A stretch of DNA of 64,000 nucleotides from Parerythrobacter lutipelagi (GTDB lineage Bacteria > Pseudomonadota > Alphaproteobacteria > Sphingomonadales > Sphingomonadaceae): contig NZ_SKCJ01000002.1 of NCBI RefSeq assembly GCF_005434975.1, positions 310,001 to 374,000 on the forward strand, given 5' to 3'. Every line of letters begins with the position of its first letter. Positions within the stretch are counted from its first letter, which is position 1. The position numbers were made by a program, and so were the translations under genes. Positions 35,186 through 42,450 of the stretch are shown here, one piece after another. The notes beneath the pieces are model-generated. The model was given only the letters and a program-made list of their open reading frames with translations. It did no database searches and had not been told where the DNA came from.

Positions 35186-35884
35186 ATGCAACTACGCCTT
35201 TGGTCGATTGTTCCAGTCCTGAGCGCATTCGGACTGCTTGCCGGTTGCGGCAGCGAAGCACCTGTCCCGCAACAGCGTGAAGCGAGCGCTGCCGAAGCTG
35301 CGATGGAACAGCCTGTCATGGGGCCTGAACGGCGCATCCTCGCCTATGGGGATAGCCTGTTTGCCGGCTACAATGTCGACAAGGCAGACAGCTATCCGGC
35401 AAAGCTTGAAGCGGCGCTGCGGGCGCGCGGGGTCAATGCCCGAGTGACCAATGCAGGCGTTTCCGGGGATACGACAGCCGCCGGACTGCAGCGGCTGGGC
35501 TTCACGCTCGATGCGATGGAGCAGAAGCCCGACCTGTTCATTCTGGAACTGGGCGGCAACGATTTGCTGCGCGGTCTGAAACCGTCGGAGACCAGAGCCA
35601 ATCTCTCGGCGATGCTCGATGAATTGCAGCTTCAGGAAATACCGGTGCTGATCATGGGCATGCGCGCTCCGCCCAATATGGGGGAGTTCCAGGCCGAATT
35701 TGACGGGCTCTATCCCGCGCTGGCGGAGGAGTATGACGCCGCGCTTTACCCGTTCTTCCTGGAAGAGATTTACCAGGAGCCGGAGCTGTTCCAGCGGGAT
35801 CGCATCCACCCGACGCCGAGCGGGATCGAACAGCTGGTGGGCGGAACAGTGGATGCCGTAAGTGAGGCCTTGCCCGACGAGTAG
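35186..35884 (+). CDS. tesA: TesA-like SGNH esterase/lysophospholipase, lipoprotein
   Basis: The 232-residue protein has a lipoprotein signal (FGLLAGCGS, Cys near 21) and a GDSL-type SGNH hydrolase fold. Block I is AYGDSLFAGYNVD with the nucleophilic Ser, block II Gly lies in TNAGVSGDT, block III is ELGGNDLLRG, and block V DRIHPTPSG carries the catalytic Asp and His. It hydrolyses acyl esters or thioesters in the envelope. AAGGAGG precedes the ATG. In E. coli tesA is also divergent from ybbA-ybbP, but there the protein is periplasmic rather than lipid-anchored. Confidence 0.85.
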   Translation: MQLRLWSIVPVLSAFGLLAGCGSEAPVPQQREASAAEAAMEQPVMGPERRILAYGDSLFAGYNVDKADSYPAKLEAALRARGVNARVTNAGVSGDTTAAGLQRLGFTLDAMEQKPDLFILELGGNDLLRGLKPSETRANLSAMLDELQLQEIPVLIMGMRAPPNMGEFQAEFDGLYPALAEEYDAALYPFFLEEIYQEPELFQRDRIHPTPSGIEQLVGGTVDAVSEALPDE

Positions 35885-35949
35885 ATCGGGCGAACAACCG
35901 CTGCGGGACTTCAGGACCGACCATCCTGTGACGCCGATTGGAGGGTGCC

Positions 35950-36177
35950 GTGCGGCTGGTAACGTGTTTGCTCACCAAGGCGATTGCGGCCCCTGCGCTC
36001 GCGAACGCGGAGTACCCTGACCGGACCTATTCCGATCCGGCCCAGGGAACGGATATTGCGGCCTCGCCGCACGGCCTGCCCGGAGCGAGCATTGCCGCTT
36101 CCGAGGGCGCTCCAACTGGTACGCAGTCCCGTGGATCGACCTTGTCGCGCGCACTCTGGCCGGAAGCGCGATTGTGA
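35950..36177 (+). other. doubtful small ORF in a 397-base intergenic stretch
   Basis: Between tesA and recF (35885-36281) there is no convincing gene. A GTG at 35950 with GGAGG just upstream opens a 75-codon frame. It begins like a signal peptide (VRLVTCLLTKAIAAPALANA) but continues in low-complexity Ala/Ser/Pro sequence. Another forward frame further along gives WIDLVARTLAGSAIVTLERG, which looks more protein-like. This could be a decayed gene broken by frameshifts. I cannot name it. Confidence 0.25.
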
Positions 36178-36281
36178 CCCTGGAAAGGGGCGAGACGATC
36201 GGGCGTGTCTTCCCTCGCCGAACAGGCTGCGCTGCGGTGCCGCGATTTGACTGAAACTGCCGGGCAGCACGCCCCGGCATG

Positions 36282-37367
36282 TTAAATCCGGCGGACCGAG
36301 CCGCCCTCGACCTGCCACACAGCGGCCTCTGCGCGGATGGCGTCGAATGGGGCGAGTTCCGTGCCGGTCATCCACACCTGCGCACCGCTGCTTCGTAGCC
36401 GGTCGAACAAGGCCGAGCGGCGGATCGGATCGAGATGGGCGGCGACTTCGTCCAGCAGCAGCACATTGGGGCGGCCTTGCGAGGCAAGTTCGGCGTGAGC
36501 GACGACCATCGCGATGAGCATCGCCTTCTGCTCCCCGGTCGAGCAATTGGCGGCGAGCATTGCCTTGCTCGCCATGGTCACTCTCACATCGTCGCGATGC
36601 GGGCCGACCAGGGTGCGCCCGGCGGCGCGATCGCGGGACCGGGTTTGTTGCAGCAGCATGAGCAGATCGCCGCGATCGGTTGGTCCGACTGGCGCGTAGA
36701 GGATGTCGGGGCGGGCGAAGGGTTCCTCGGGCAGTGCTTCGAGTGCGCGGGTCAGCTTCCGGATGGTCCTGACACGGCCGAGCGAGAGATTTTCGGCGTG
36801 CTCCACCAGCTGGCGGTCGATCGCGTCGAGCCATGCGGTGTCGGGGGACTGTTCGGCTGACAGCAGACGGTTGCGCTCGCGCAGGGCGTTTTCATAGCGC
36901 GTGGCGTAGCGGGCATGGGCCGGATCGAAGGCCAGCGCCATCCGGTCGATGAAGCGCCGCCGGGCGCCTGCGCTGTCCATGAACAGGCGGTCCATCGCCG
37001 GCGTCAGCCAGCCTATCGCGAGCCATTCGCCAAGGGATAAGGCGCTGGTCTCGCTGCTGTTGATCCGAACGCGGCGGCGGCCCGGCTGCTGTGCTTCGGT
37101 AAAGGTGCCAAGCCTGACCGGCTCGGCATTGCCCGGCTGGCCAAGCGATGCGCCGACCGCGAATCCGCCGTCCCCGGCCTGATCGGACATTTCCGCCAGC
37201 GCTGCACGGCGTAGACCGCGCCCGGGTGCCAGCAGCGAGATCGCCTCGAGGACGTTGGTTTTTCCCGCTCCGTTTTCGCCGACCAACAGATTGAAGCCGC
37301 GCGAACCGTCAAGCGCGGTCTCAGCGTGGTTTCTGAAGCGTGAAAGAGTGATGCGGTCGAGCGCCAT
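36282..37367 (-). CDS. recF: DNA replication/repair protein RecF
   Basis: The 361-residue SMC-like ATPase loads RecA at gapped DNA with RecO and RecR. N-terminal LDRITLSRFRNHAE fits the RecF consensus, and Walker A is GENGAGKT at about 30. The ABC signature region is LIAMVVAHAEL following TGEQKAMLI, and Walker B/D-loop is NVLLLDEVAAHLD. I start at ATG 37367 to match the family N-terminus; ATG 37403 would add 12 residues. It is divergent from the sigma54-type promoter region. dnaA and dnaN are not next to it here. Confidence 0.92.
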   Translation of the reverse strand: MALDRITLSRFRNHAETALDGSRGFNLLVGENGAGKTNVLEAISLLAPGRGLRRAALAEMSDQAGDGGFAVGASLGQPGNAEPVRLGTFTEAQQPGRRRVRINSSETSALSLGEWLAIGWLTPAMDRLFMDSAGARRRFIDRMALAFDPAHARYATRYENALRERNRLLSAEQSPDTAWLDAIDRQLVEHAENLSLGRVRTIRKLTRALEALPEEPFARPDILYAPVGPTDRGDLLMLLQQTRSRDRAAGRTLVGPHRDDVRVTMASKAMLAANCSTGEQKAMLIAMVVAHAELASQGRPNVLLLDEVAAHLDPIRRSALFDRLRSSGAQVWMTGTELAPFDAIRAEAAVWQVEGGSVRRI

Positions 37368-37423
37368 AGGGTGACCGGTCTCTAGCCGTGCGGCATCGCT
37401 CATTCCAGCCGAAAGCACGATTT

Positions 37424-37448
37424 CCAACAGTTGGTGAAAAATACCAAC
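37424..37448. promoter_or_regulatory. candidate upstream activator site (three CCAAC half-sites)
   Basis: CCAAC-A-GTTGG (37424-37434) is a perfect inverted repeat. Its right half also starts GTTGGT-N7-ACCAAC (37430-37448), another perfect inverted repeat. The block sits about 75-100 bases before the -24 element of the sigma54-type promoter, where enhancer-binding activators such as PspF bind. The activator gene is not in the window. Confidence 0.5.
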
Positions 37449-37521
37449 ATTCAGTATCTGTTAAGGTTCGAAAAAGGGTGAAAAATATCTAAACCCTTGC
37501 TATAAAACGGAATTAGAAAAC

Positions 37522-37537
37522 TGGCACGCCTCCTGCA
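37522..37537 (+). promoter_or_regulatory. candidate sigma54 (RpoN) promoter
   Basis: TGGCACGCCTCCTGCA matches the -24/-12 consensus TGGCACG-N4-TTGCA at all but one position. The invariant GG and GC are separated by the required 10 bases. The predicted start near 37548 leaves a leader of about 45 bases before the first 43-residue peptide gene. Confidence 0.75.
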
Positions 37538-37592
37538 GTGTATTGTTTGTCCGAAGGAATGGTCCCGAGGGCAGATGAAGAAAGGAAATATC

Positions 37593-37724
37593 ATGTTCAC
37601 TCAGGAAGGTTTCAGCAGCCGGGTCTTCGCTGCGGTTACTTCGCTCGCAGTCTCGGCATTCGTGTTCGCCGTCGCAATCATGCCGGCAAACCAGGGCGCA
37701 GTTCTCCCCATCGTGATGGCCTGA
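37593..37724 (+). CDS. 43-residue single-span membrane peptide (first copy)
   Basis: ATG 37593 with AAGAAAGGAAA upstream opens a 43-codon frame. It has a polar N-terminus (MFTQEGFSSR), a hydrophobic stretch of about 20 residues (VFAAVTSLAVSAFVFAVAIM), and a tail ending in VLPIVMA. It is paralogous to the next gene: both start MFT, share [RQ]-[VL]-FAAV-x-S-[LV]-AVSA, then AI-[MV]-P, and end in LP-x-VMA. Position behind a sigma54-type promoter and before pspC suggests an envelope stress role. No known function. Confidence 0.7.
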   Translation: MFTQEGFSSRVFAAVTSLAVSAFVFAVAIMPANQGAVLPIVMA

Positions 37725-37775
37725 ACCGCCGCAACCACCACGTCTCTTGCACGTCTTAAACAAGGAAATTTTGAA

Positions 37776-37907
37776 ATGTTCACTCTCTCGAATGTCAGCA
37801 ACCAGCTTTTCGCTGCTGTGGCATCGGTCGCCGTCTCGGCTCTGTTTCTCGCCGCTGCGATTGTGCCCGTCAGCAACGGTGTAATTCTGCCGGGAGTGAT
37901 GGCATGA
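37776..37907 (+). CDS. 43-residue single-span membrane peptide (second copy)
   Basis: ATG 37776 has CAAGGAAATT upstream. The protein has the same length and plan as the first copy: MFTLSNVSNQ, a hydrophobic span LFAAVASVAVSALFLAAAIV, and the ending ILPGVMA. Its stop overlaps the pspC start (ATGA), so it is translationally coupled to pspC. Conservation of length, hydrophobic pattern and tail between the two copies argues that both are real proteins. Confidence 0.72.
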   Translation: MFTLSNVSNQLFAAVASVAVSALFLAAAIVPVSNGVILPGVMA

Positions 37908-38119
37908 ACAATCTCGACCGCAAGCCCGCTGTCGGCGTCCCGAACCAGGGTTTTCGCCTCGACCGGAGCGGTGCCAAAATCTGGGGTGTCTGCGGCGGTA
38001 TCGCCAATTCCACCGGGATCGACCCCATGCTCGTTCGCATCGGTTTCGTTATCGGCGCGCTGATAAGTGTCGGCACGGCGGCCATCATCTACGCAGCGAT
38101 CGGCCTGATCGCAGACTAA
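37904..38119 (+). CDS. pspC: PspC domain protein
   Basis: The 71-residue protein is a PspC domain: RLDRSGAKIWGVCGGIANSTGIDPMLVRIGFVIGALIS, then a second hydrophobic segment. PspC is an inner-membrane member of the phage-shock-protein response, which senses or relays membrane damage. In E. coli the psp operon is transcribed by sigma54 with PspF. Here the upstream promoter is also of sigma54 type, but pspA, pspB and pspF are not present, and two 43-residue peptides take their place. Confidence 0.88.
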   Translation: MNNLDRKPAVGVPNQGFRLDRSGAKIWGVCGGIANSTGIDPMLVRIGFVIGALISVGTAAIIYAAIGLIAD

Positions 38120-38183
38120 GGCGCAGCCCCTGACATCCGTCCCGGTTTTTCGGGCCGGCTGTGCCACCAGGAATGAGAACCGG

Positions 38184-38203
38184 GAGGGGCCGATCGGCCC
38201 CTC
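38184..38203. terminator. bidirectional terminator-like hairpin between pspC and an SDR gene
   Basis: GAGGGGCC-GATC-GGCCCCTC is a perfect palindrome with an 8-pair stem, between convergent genes. The flanking T content is modest (TCTTG on the right), so efficiency is uncertain. Confidence 0.6.
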
Positions 38204-38212
38204 TCTTGATTC

Positions 38213-38995
38213 CTACATCGCGGAAATGCCGCCATCGAGCTTGATCTCCGCGCCGGTCATGAATCGGCTTTCGTCGCTCGCAAGATAAAGCACCGCATTG
38301 GCGATATCGATCGGCTCTCCAACCATTTTCAGCGGGATCTGCCGCGCCAGCTTGTCGAGCAGCACATTCTTCTCAAGACCGTGATGCTTCGCTGTCCCGT
38401 CGAGGATCGGCGTATCGACGAAGGTGGGGTGGATCGAGTTGCAGCGGATTTGCATGTTCTGCTTCGCACAATGCAGCGCAATCGACTTGCTCAGCATCCA
38501 CACCGCCGCTTTCGAAGAATTGTAAGCCGGCATGGTGTCGCTTGCGATCAGGCCGGCGATGCTTGAAATGTTGACGATCGAACCCGGCGCGTGTTCGCGC
38601 ATCAGCGGTAGCGCCTTTTGGCAACCGTGGAAGATTGAATCGACATTGACCGCAAAGCAGCGCTTCCAGTCTTCGAATTTGCAGGTCTCGATGTTGCCCG
38701 CAACGCCAATCCCGGCATTGTTGACCAGCACGTTAAGCCCGCCGAGGTTATCGCGCGCGGCGTCGACGGCCTTCTCCCAGTCGGATGCGTTGGTCACATC
38801 ATGCGCGATCGAGTAAGCGGTGCCTGCACCGAACCGCTCGTTGATCGCCTGCGCGGTGTTGGCCGCACCATTGGCGTTGATATCGGTGCACAGCACGCGC
38901 GCACCTTCCTGTGCCAACAGCGTCGAATGGGCTGCGCCCAACCCTTGCGCGGCCCCGGTTACCAGTGCCAGTTTGCCTGCAACTCTGCCTGTCAT
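38213..38995 (-). CDS. SDR family oxidoreductase
   Basis: The 260-residue classical SDR has TGAAQGLGAAHSTLL for cofactor binding, LCTDIN (Asp after strand 2, favouring NAD), NNAGIG, SIVNISSIAG with the catalytic Ser, and YNSSKAAV with Tyr and Lys. It resembles cyclopentanol- or hydroxysteroid-type dehydrogenases. The start ATG 38995 overlaps the NUDIX gene end by 4 bases, so the two are probably co-translated. Substrate unknown. Confidence 0.87.
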   Translation of the reverse strand: MTGRVAGKLALVTGAAQGLGAAHSTLLAQEGARVLCTDINANGAANTAQAINERFGAGTAYSIAHDVTNASDWEKAVDAARDNLGGLNVLVNNAGIGVAGNIETCKFEDWKRCFAVNVDSIFHGCQKALPLMREHAPGSIVNISSIAGLIASDTMPAYNSSKAAVWMLSKSIALHCAKQNMQIRCNSIHPTFVDTPILDGTAKHHGLEKNVLLDKLARQIPLKMVGEPIDIANAVLYLASDESRFMTGAEIKLDGGISAM

Positions 38996-39543
38996 GCCTT
39001 GTCCTCTCCGATAAATCCCGCCGCCATCAGCATGGCAATGCGCACATCCACCGCATGACCCTTTGCCCGCCATGCGGCAACGAATTGCGGCAGGTGGTCA
39101 AGTTTCACCCGGTGAACGGTAATGTCTTCGCTGTCCGTGCCGCCGCCTTCGCCGACTCTGGTTAAACCCGATGCACGAAGCAGGGTGAAGCTCTCGCTCA
39201 CCATGCCGGGGCTGGAATAGAATTCGCCCAGATTTTCCATATGTGCGGCGGTGTAGCCGGTTTCTTCTTCCAGCTCGCGCACGGCGGCAGTTTCCGGGCT
39301 TTCGTCTTCGCTACCGTCGTCGTCGCCGATCAGGCCAGCCGGTACTTCCAGACAGGTGCGGCCAAGCGGCACGCGGTACTGTTCGACCAGCAGGACGTAG
39401 CCTTCCTCGTCGACCGCGATGATGGCCGCTGCGCGAATACCGCGAGCGCGGCCCGCATATTCCCACTTACCGCGTTTCTTGGCGGTGATGAATTTGCCCT
39501 GCCAGACGGTTTCTTCCGGCAGTTCGGCATCCTGATTGCTCAT
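38992..39543 (-). CDS. NUDIX hydrolase (ADP-ribose pyrophosphatase-like)
   Basis: The 183-residue protein has the Nudix box with the core AAVRELEEETGY preceded by the required Gly at about residue 69. VEQYRVPLGRTCLEVPAG is typical of the ADP-sugar pyrophosphatase branch (NudF-like). It probably hydrolyses ADP-ribose or similar nucleoside diphosphate sugars. ATG 39543 and a TTG at 39564 (overlapping the TPM gene end) are both possible starts; neither has a strong binding site. It is downstream of the TPM/LemA genes and coupled to the SDR gene. Confidence 0.85.
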   Translation of the reverse strand: MSNQDAELPEETVWQGKFITAKKRGKWEYAGRARGIRAAAIIAVDEEGYVLLVEQYRVPLGRTCLEVPAGLIGDDDGSEDESPETAAVRELEEETGYTAAHMENLGEFYSSPGMVSESFTLLRASGLTRVGEGGGTDSEDITVHRVKLDHLPQFVAAWRAKGHAVDVRIAMLMAAGFIGEDKA

Positions 39544-39553
39544 GCGAGCCGTG

Positions 39554-40231
39554 TTAGACTTCAATCAGCCTGTCCGGCAACTCGTTCTCGTCTTCTCCGG
39601 CGCGAGGGAAGTGTTGTGACAGGACTGCGCCGACATCGCGTACCCCGGCGGCGAGTCCCTGTCCGATCTCGCCCTGGCGGATCTCGACCAGCATATCCGC
39701 CATCGCCTCGCCCCAGACATCGGCCTCGACTTTCTCCGTTATCGATTCGTCAGCGATAATCTCTGCGCGGTGTTCCTGCATCGAGAGATAAAGCAGGACG
39801 CCGGTGCGCCCGTGCGTGCGCCGTTCTGCGCCGACCTTGAAATGCTTGATCGCTGCTTGCCGCGCACGGGCTGATTTGACCGGGCCGGGAATGGAAAGAA
39901 AACGCAGCCTGTCGGACTGGAGGAGCAGCCACATCAGGCCGAATGTTAGCACGCCCAGCGAAAGAACCAGTGTGACAATTTCTGCCGTTGTCCATTGAGT
40001 GCCCCAACCGCCGAACAGGCCGTCAACTTTCTCGACCAGCACGTCGGGCCAGACAGCGAATACGCTCATCACTGTGAAGGACGCCAATGCACACCAGGCA
40101 AGCACGATGTCCGAATACCCGTCCGACCGGTCGGCCAGCACGGTCACGATCTCGCCGGAAGTGTGCAATTCCGCCTCGCGCACCGCGTCGCTGACGATCG
40201 CATGGCTCTTTTCGTCCAGATAACGCGCCAT
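39554..40231 (-). CDS. TPM domain protein with two membrane helices
   Basis: The 225-residue protein starts with a TPM-type segment (KSHAIVSDAVREAELHTSGEIVTVLADRSDGY), has two hydrophobic helices near 45-70 and 85-108, and continues with RARQAAIKHFKVGAERRTHGRTGVLLYLSMQEHRAEIIADESI. This part lacks an export signal, so the TPM portion is probably cytoplasmic, unlike the two TPM proteins encoded just upstream. Stop and start codons are adjacent to the Gly-rich TPM gene. It is the last of the lemA operon. Confidence 0.82.
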   Translation of the reverse strand: MARYLDEKSHAIVSDAVREAELHTSGEIVTVLADRSDGYSDIVLAWCALASFTVMSVFAVWPDVLVEKVDGLFGGWGTQWTTAEIVTLVLSLGVLTFGLMWLLLQSDRLRFLSIPGPVKSARARQAAIKHFKVGAERRTHGRTGVLLYLSMQEHRAEIIADESITEKVEADVWGEAMADMLVEIRQGEIGQGLAAGVRDVGAVLSQHFPRAGEDENELPDRLIEV

Positions 40232-41089
40232 CTACCAGCCCCCGCTCGCACCGCCGCCGCCAGACATGCCGCCGCCGAATCCGCCGAATCCTCCTCCGCC
40301 GCCTCCGCCGGAGAATCCCCCGCCGCCCCAGCCTCTGCTCCTGCCGCTGCTCCTGCCGCTGCTCCGGCCGCCCGACATGCCGCGTGTGACCGCCTTGCCA
40401 GCTTCCCACAGAATGATGTTGCCGACCGCACCGCCAACCCCGCCGCGGCGATAACGCCGCCGCTTGCCGCCGCGGATCATCGGCAGGATGAAGAAAAAGA
40501 ACAGGAACCCGAACCAGAAAATCGTGCCGATCGGGAACCCGCCTTCGCGGCTGGACCGGTTGGCTTCGGCAGCTTTTGCCGCTTCCTCGATGGCAATGGC
40601 GTCCTCCGGCGATTTCGCGAGGTGCTCGAGTATCCGGTCGATCCCCTGTGTGACACCGGCGTCGAAATTGCCCGCCTTGAACTGCGGAGTGATCGTTTCG
40701 CGGATTACACGTCCGCTCATGATGCCCCCGAAATAGGGGTGCAGGCCGTAACCGACTTCGATGCGCATTTTGCGATCATCGCGCGCGACCAGCAGCAACA
40801 GGCCGGTATCGCGCTTTTCTCCGCCGATACCCCAGGTGCTGAACAGGCGCGTGGCGTAAGGCTCGATATTCTCGCCTCCGAGCGAGGGGATCGTCGCAAC
40901 GATGATCGCATTGCCGGTTCGCGCGTTATACTCGCGCAGCCGCGTGTCGAGCGCAGACTCGGTTTCAGCGGACAGAATGTCTGCACCGTCATAAATCGGG
41001 CCATCGGGCCGCGGCGGTAAGTCTTGCGCCAGAACCGGCGCTGAAACGGCCATCAGCACCATGGCTATGAATGTCCACAGGCGGGTCAT
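40232..41089 (-). CDS. TPM domain protein with Gly/Ser-rich tail (YgcG-like)
   Basis: The 285-residue protein has a signal peptide (WTFIAMVLMAVSAPVLAQD). The TPM domain at about 25-150 has YDGADILSAETESALDTRL, TGNAIIVATIPSLGG and KMRIEVGYGLHPYFGG. A membrane helix follows near 185-205 (IFWFGFLFFFFILPMI), then a basic segment and a long Gly-rich tail (GGGGGGGFGGFGGGMSGG). This is the TPM/YgcG plan found with LemA proteins and thought to act in membrane quality control. ATG 41089 overlaps the upstream TPM gene by 4 bases. Confidence 0.88.
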   Translation of the reverse strand: MTRLWTFIAMVLMAVSAPVLAQDLPPRPDGPIYDGADILSAETESALDTRLREYNARTGNAIIVATIPSLGGENIEPYATRLFSTWGIGGEKRDTGLLLLVARDDRKMRIEVGYGLHPYFGGIMSGRVIRETITPQFKAGNFDAGVTQGIDRILEHLAKSPEDAIAIEEAAKAAEANRSSREGGFPIGTIFWFGFLFFFFILPMIRGGKRRRYRRGGVGGAVGNIILWEAGKAVTRGMSGGRSSGRSSGRSRGWGGGGFSGGGGGGGFGGFGGGMSGGGGASGGW

Positions 41090-41694
41090 GCGGCTGCCTT
41101 CATCGATCTGACGCACACTTCGCTGGTTGGTCCGAACTCGGTTGCGCTATCGAGCTTTGCCATGAGGGCATTCACCCCGCCTTCGATCCCGCCGGCGAAA
41201 TCACCCGCTTGGAATGGCGGCACCATGTTCCGCTCGATGACTGTCTTGGCGAATTCGTTGGTGATCGGCTTTTCCAGACCGCATCCGACTTCGATCCGCA
41301 TTTGCCGATCATTCGGAGCGACCAGGACCAGCAAACCGCGATTGGTTTCACGGTCACCGATGCCCCACCGTTTGAACGTATCGAACGCGACCTGTTCGAT
41401 CGGCTTGCCATCGAGCGTCGGCAAGGATGCGACCACAATCGCAGTGCCGCTGCGCTGCCAGTATTGCGTCAGATCCGCCGTCAACTCCGCTTCGGATTCT
41501 GGCGGGATGATGTCAGCCCGATCGGCCACCGGGCCGGAAGGAAGGTCGCTCGCCGCTGCGTCCGTTTCGTTTACAGCGGCGGCCCCCTCTTGTGCAGAAC
41601 AAGAGGCCAGCGGCAGGGCGAGAGCCAGAAATCCGGCTGGAACCGCCGAGGCCATCCGCCAGACGGCCCCTGATCGGGCGCGCGCCGGTGTCAC
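41086..41694 (-). CDS. TPM domain lipoprotein
   Basis: The 202-residue protein has a hydrophobic N-terminus with lipobox LASC (Cys near 32), then a TPM domain: ADRADIIPPESEAELTADL, SGTAIVVASLPTLDGK, and NDRQMRIEVGCGLEKPITNEF. It lacks the Gly-rich tail. Overlaps of 4 bases on both sides (lemA upstream, YgcG-like downstream) indicate coupled translation. It probably works with LemA and the other TPM proteins at the membrane. Confidence 0.83.
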   Translation of the reverse strand: MTPARARSGAVWRMASAVPAGFLALALPLASCSAQEGAAAVNETDAAASDLPSGPVADRADIIPPESEAELTADLTQYWQRSGTAIVVASLPTLDGKPIEQVAFDTFKRWGIGDRETNRGLLVLVAPNDRQMRIEVGCGLEKPITNEFAKTVIERNMVPPFQAGDFAGGIEGGVNALMAKLDSATEFGPTSEVCVRSMKAAA

Positions 41695-42314
41695 TCCGCT
41701 GCGCTGTCGCCGCCGGTGATGCTGTCGAATTCGACATCGGGGGCGTCTTCAGCTCCGTTCTCCGCATCGAAATATTCGAGCGGTTCGGCACCGTGAATGA
41801 TGTTGGCACCGATGGTGTCAGGGAACGTGCGGATGGTGGTGTTAAAATCCTGCGCCGCTTCGTTGTAGCGAACCCGTTCGGTGTTGATCAGGTTTTCCGA
41901 TTCATCGAGCGCGACCATCAGGTCCTGAAAGTTCTGGTTGCTTTTGAGTTCCGGGTACTGCTCCACAACGGTTCGGAACTGGCCGATCGCCTGTGTCAGC
42001 TGGTTTTCCGCTTGCTGGATCTTCTGAAACTCATCGGGATCAGACAGGTCGTCCGTGGTGATGTTCACGCCCATCGCCTTGGACCGCGCTTCGATCACGC
42101 CGGTCAGGATATCGCGCTCCGACACTGCTGCGGCTTCGGCAACACTGACGAGATTCGGGATCAAGTCATGCCGGCGCTGCATGGCCGATTCCACATTGCC
42201 CCACTGCGCCTTGGCGGCCTCCTCCTTGGTCGGGACCGAATTGATGCCGCAGGCGGCAAGCCCGATCGATGCCATCGCGACAAGCGCGAACCGGCGGACT
42301 GAGTGGAAATCCAT
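41691..42314 (-). CDS. lemA: LemA family lipoprotein
   Basis: The 207-residue protein has a lipoprotein signal (MASIGLAACGIN) and the LemA core: WGNVESAMQRRHDLIPNLVSVAEAAAVSERDILTGVIEARSKA, QLTQAIGQFRTVVEQYPELKSNQNFQDL, RVRYNEAAQDFNTTIRTFP. The last 30 residues are acidic and disordered-looking. LemA proteins are helical, membrane-tethered and commonly linked to TPM genes. Start ATG 42314 has GGGGAGTTTCTCAG upstream. It heads a four-gene operon and is divergent from mscL. Confidence 0.9.
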   Translation of the reverse strand: MDFHSVRRFALVAMASIGLAACGINSVPTKEEAAKAQWGNVESAMQRRHDLIPNLVSVAEAAAVSERDILTGVIEARSKAMGVNITTDDLSDPDEFQKIQQAENQLTQAIGQFRTVVEQYPELKSNQNFQDLMVALDESENLINTERVRYNEAAQDFNTTIRTFPDTIGANIIHGAEPLEYFDAENGAEDAPDVEFDSITGGDSAAE

Positions 42315-42395
42315 CTGAGAAACTCCCCTTGGGCGCACGGCGGGACGCGTGCATCATCTGTGTTATCTAGTTAGCACACCGGACAGCGTTTTCAA

Positions 42396-42420
42396 GGAAC
42401 GTGCTCGCGATCCTGCCGTT
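42396..42420 (+). promoter_or_regulatory. candidate EcfG promoter of mscL
   Basis: GGAAC (42396-42400) and CGTT (42417-42420) are separated by exactly 16 bases, matching the general-stress-response consensus. A start near 42427 leaves about 24 bases before ATG 42451, with GGGAG at 42437-42441 as the binding site. Confidence 0.65.
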
Positions 42421-42450
42421 GGTCCGCAAGGCAACAGGGAGCTTTCCAGC

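Noticed and set aside
35146-35186. EcfG promoter upstream of tesA (GGAAC at about 35163)
   Set aside because: No CGTT at 15-18 bases downstream.
40232-40450. Gly-rich stretch as a simple-sequence repeat locus
   Set aside because: It is the coding sequence of the normal Gly/Ser-rich tail of YgcG-like TPM proteins.
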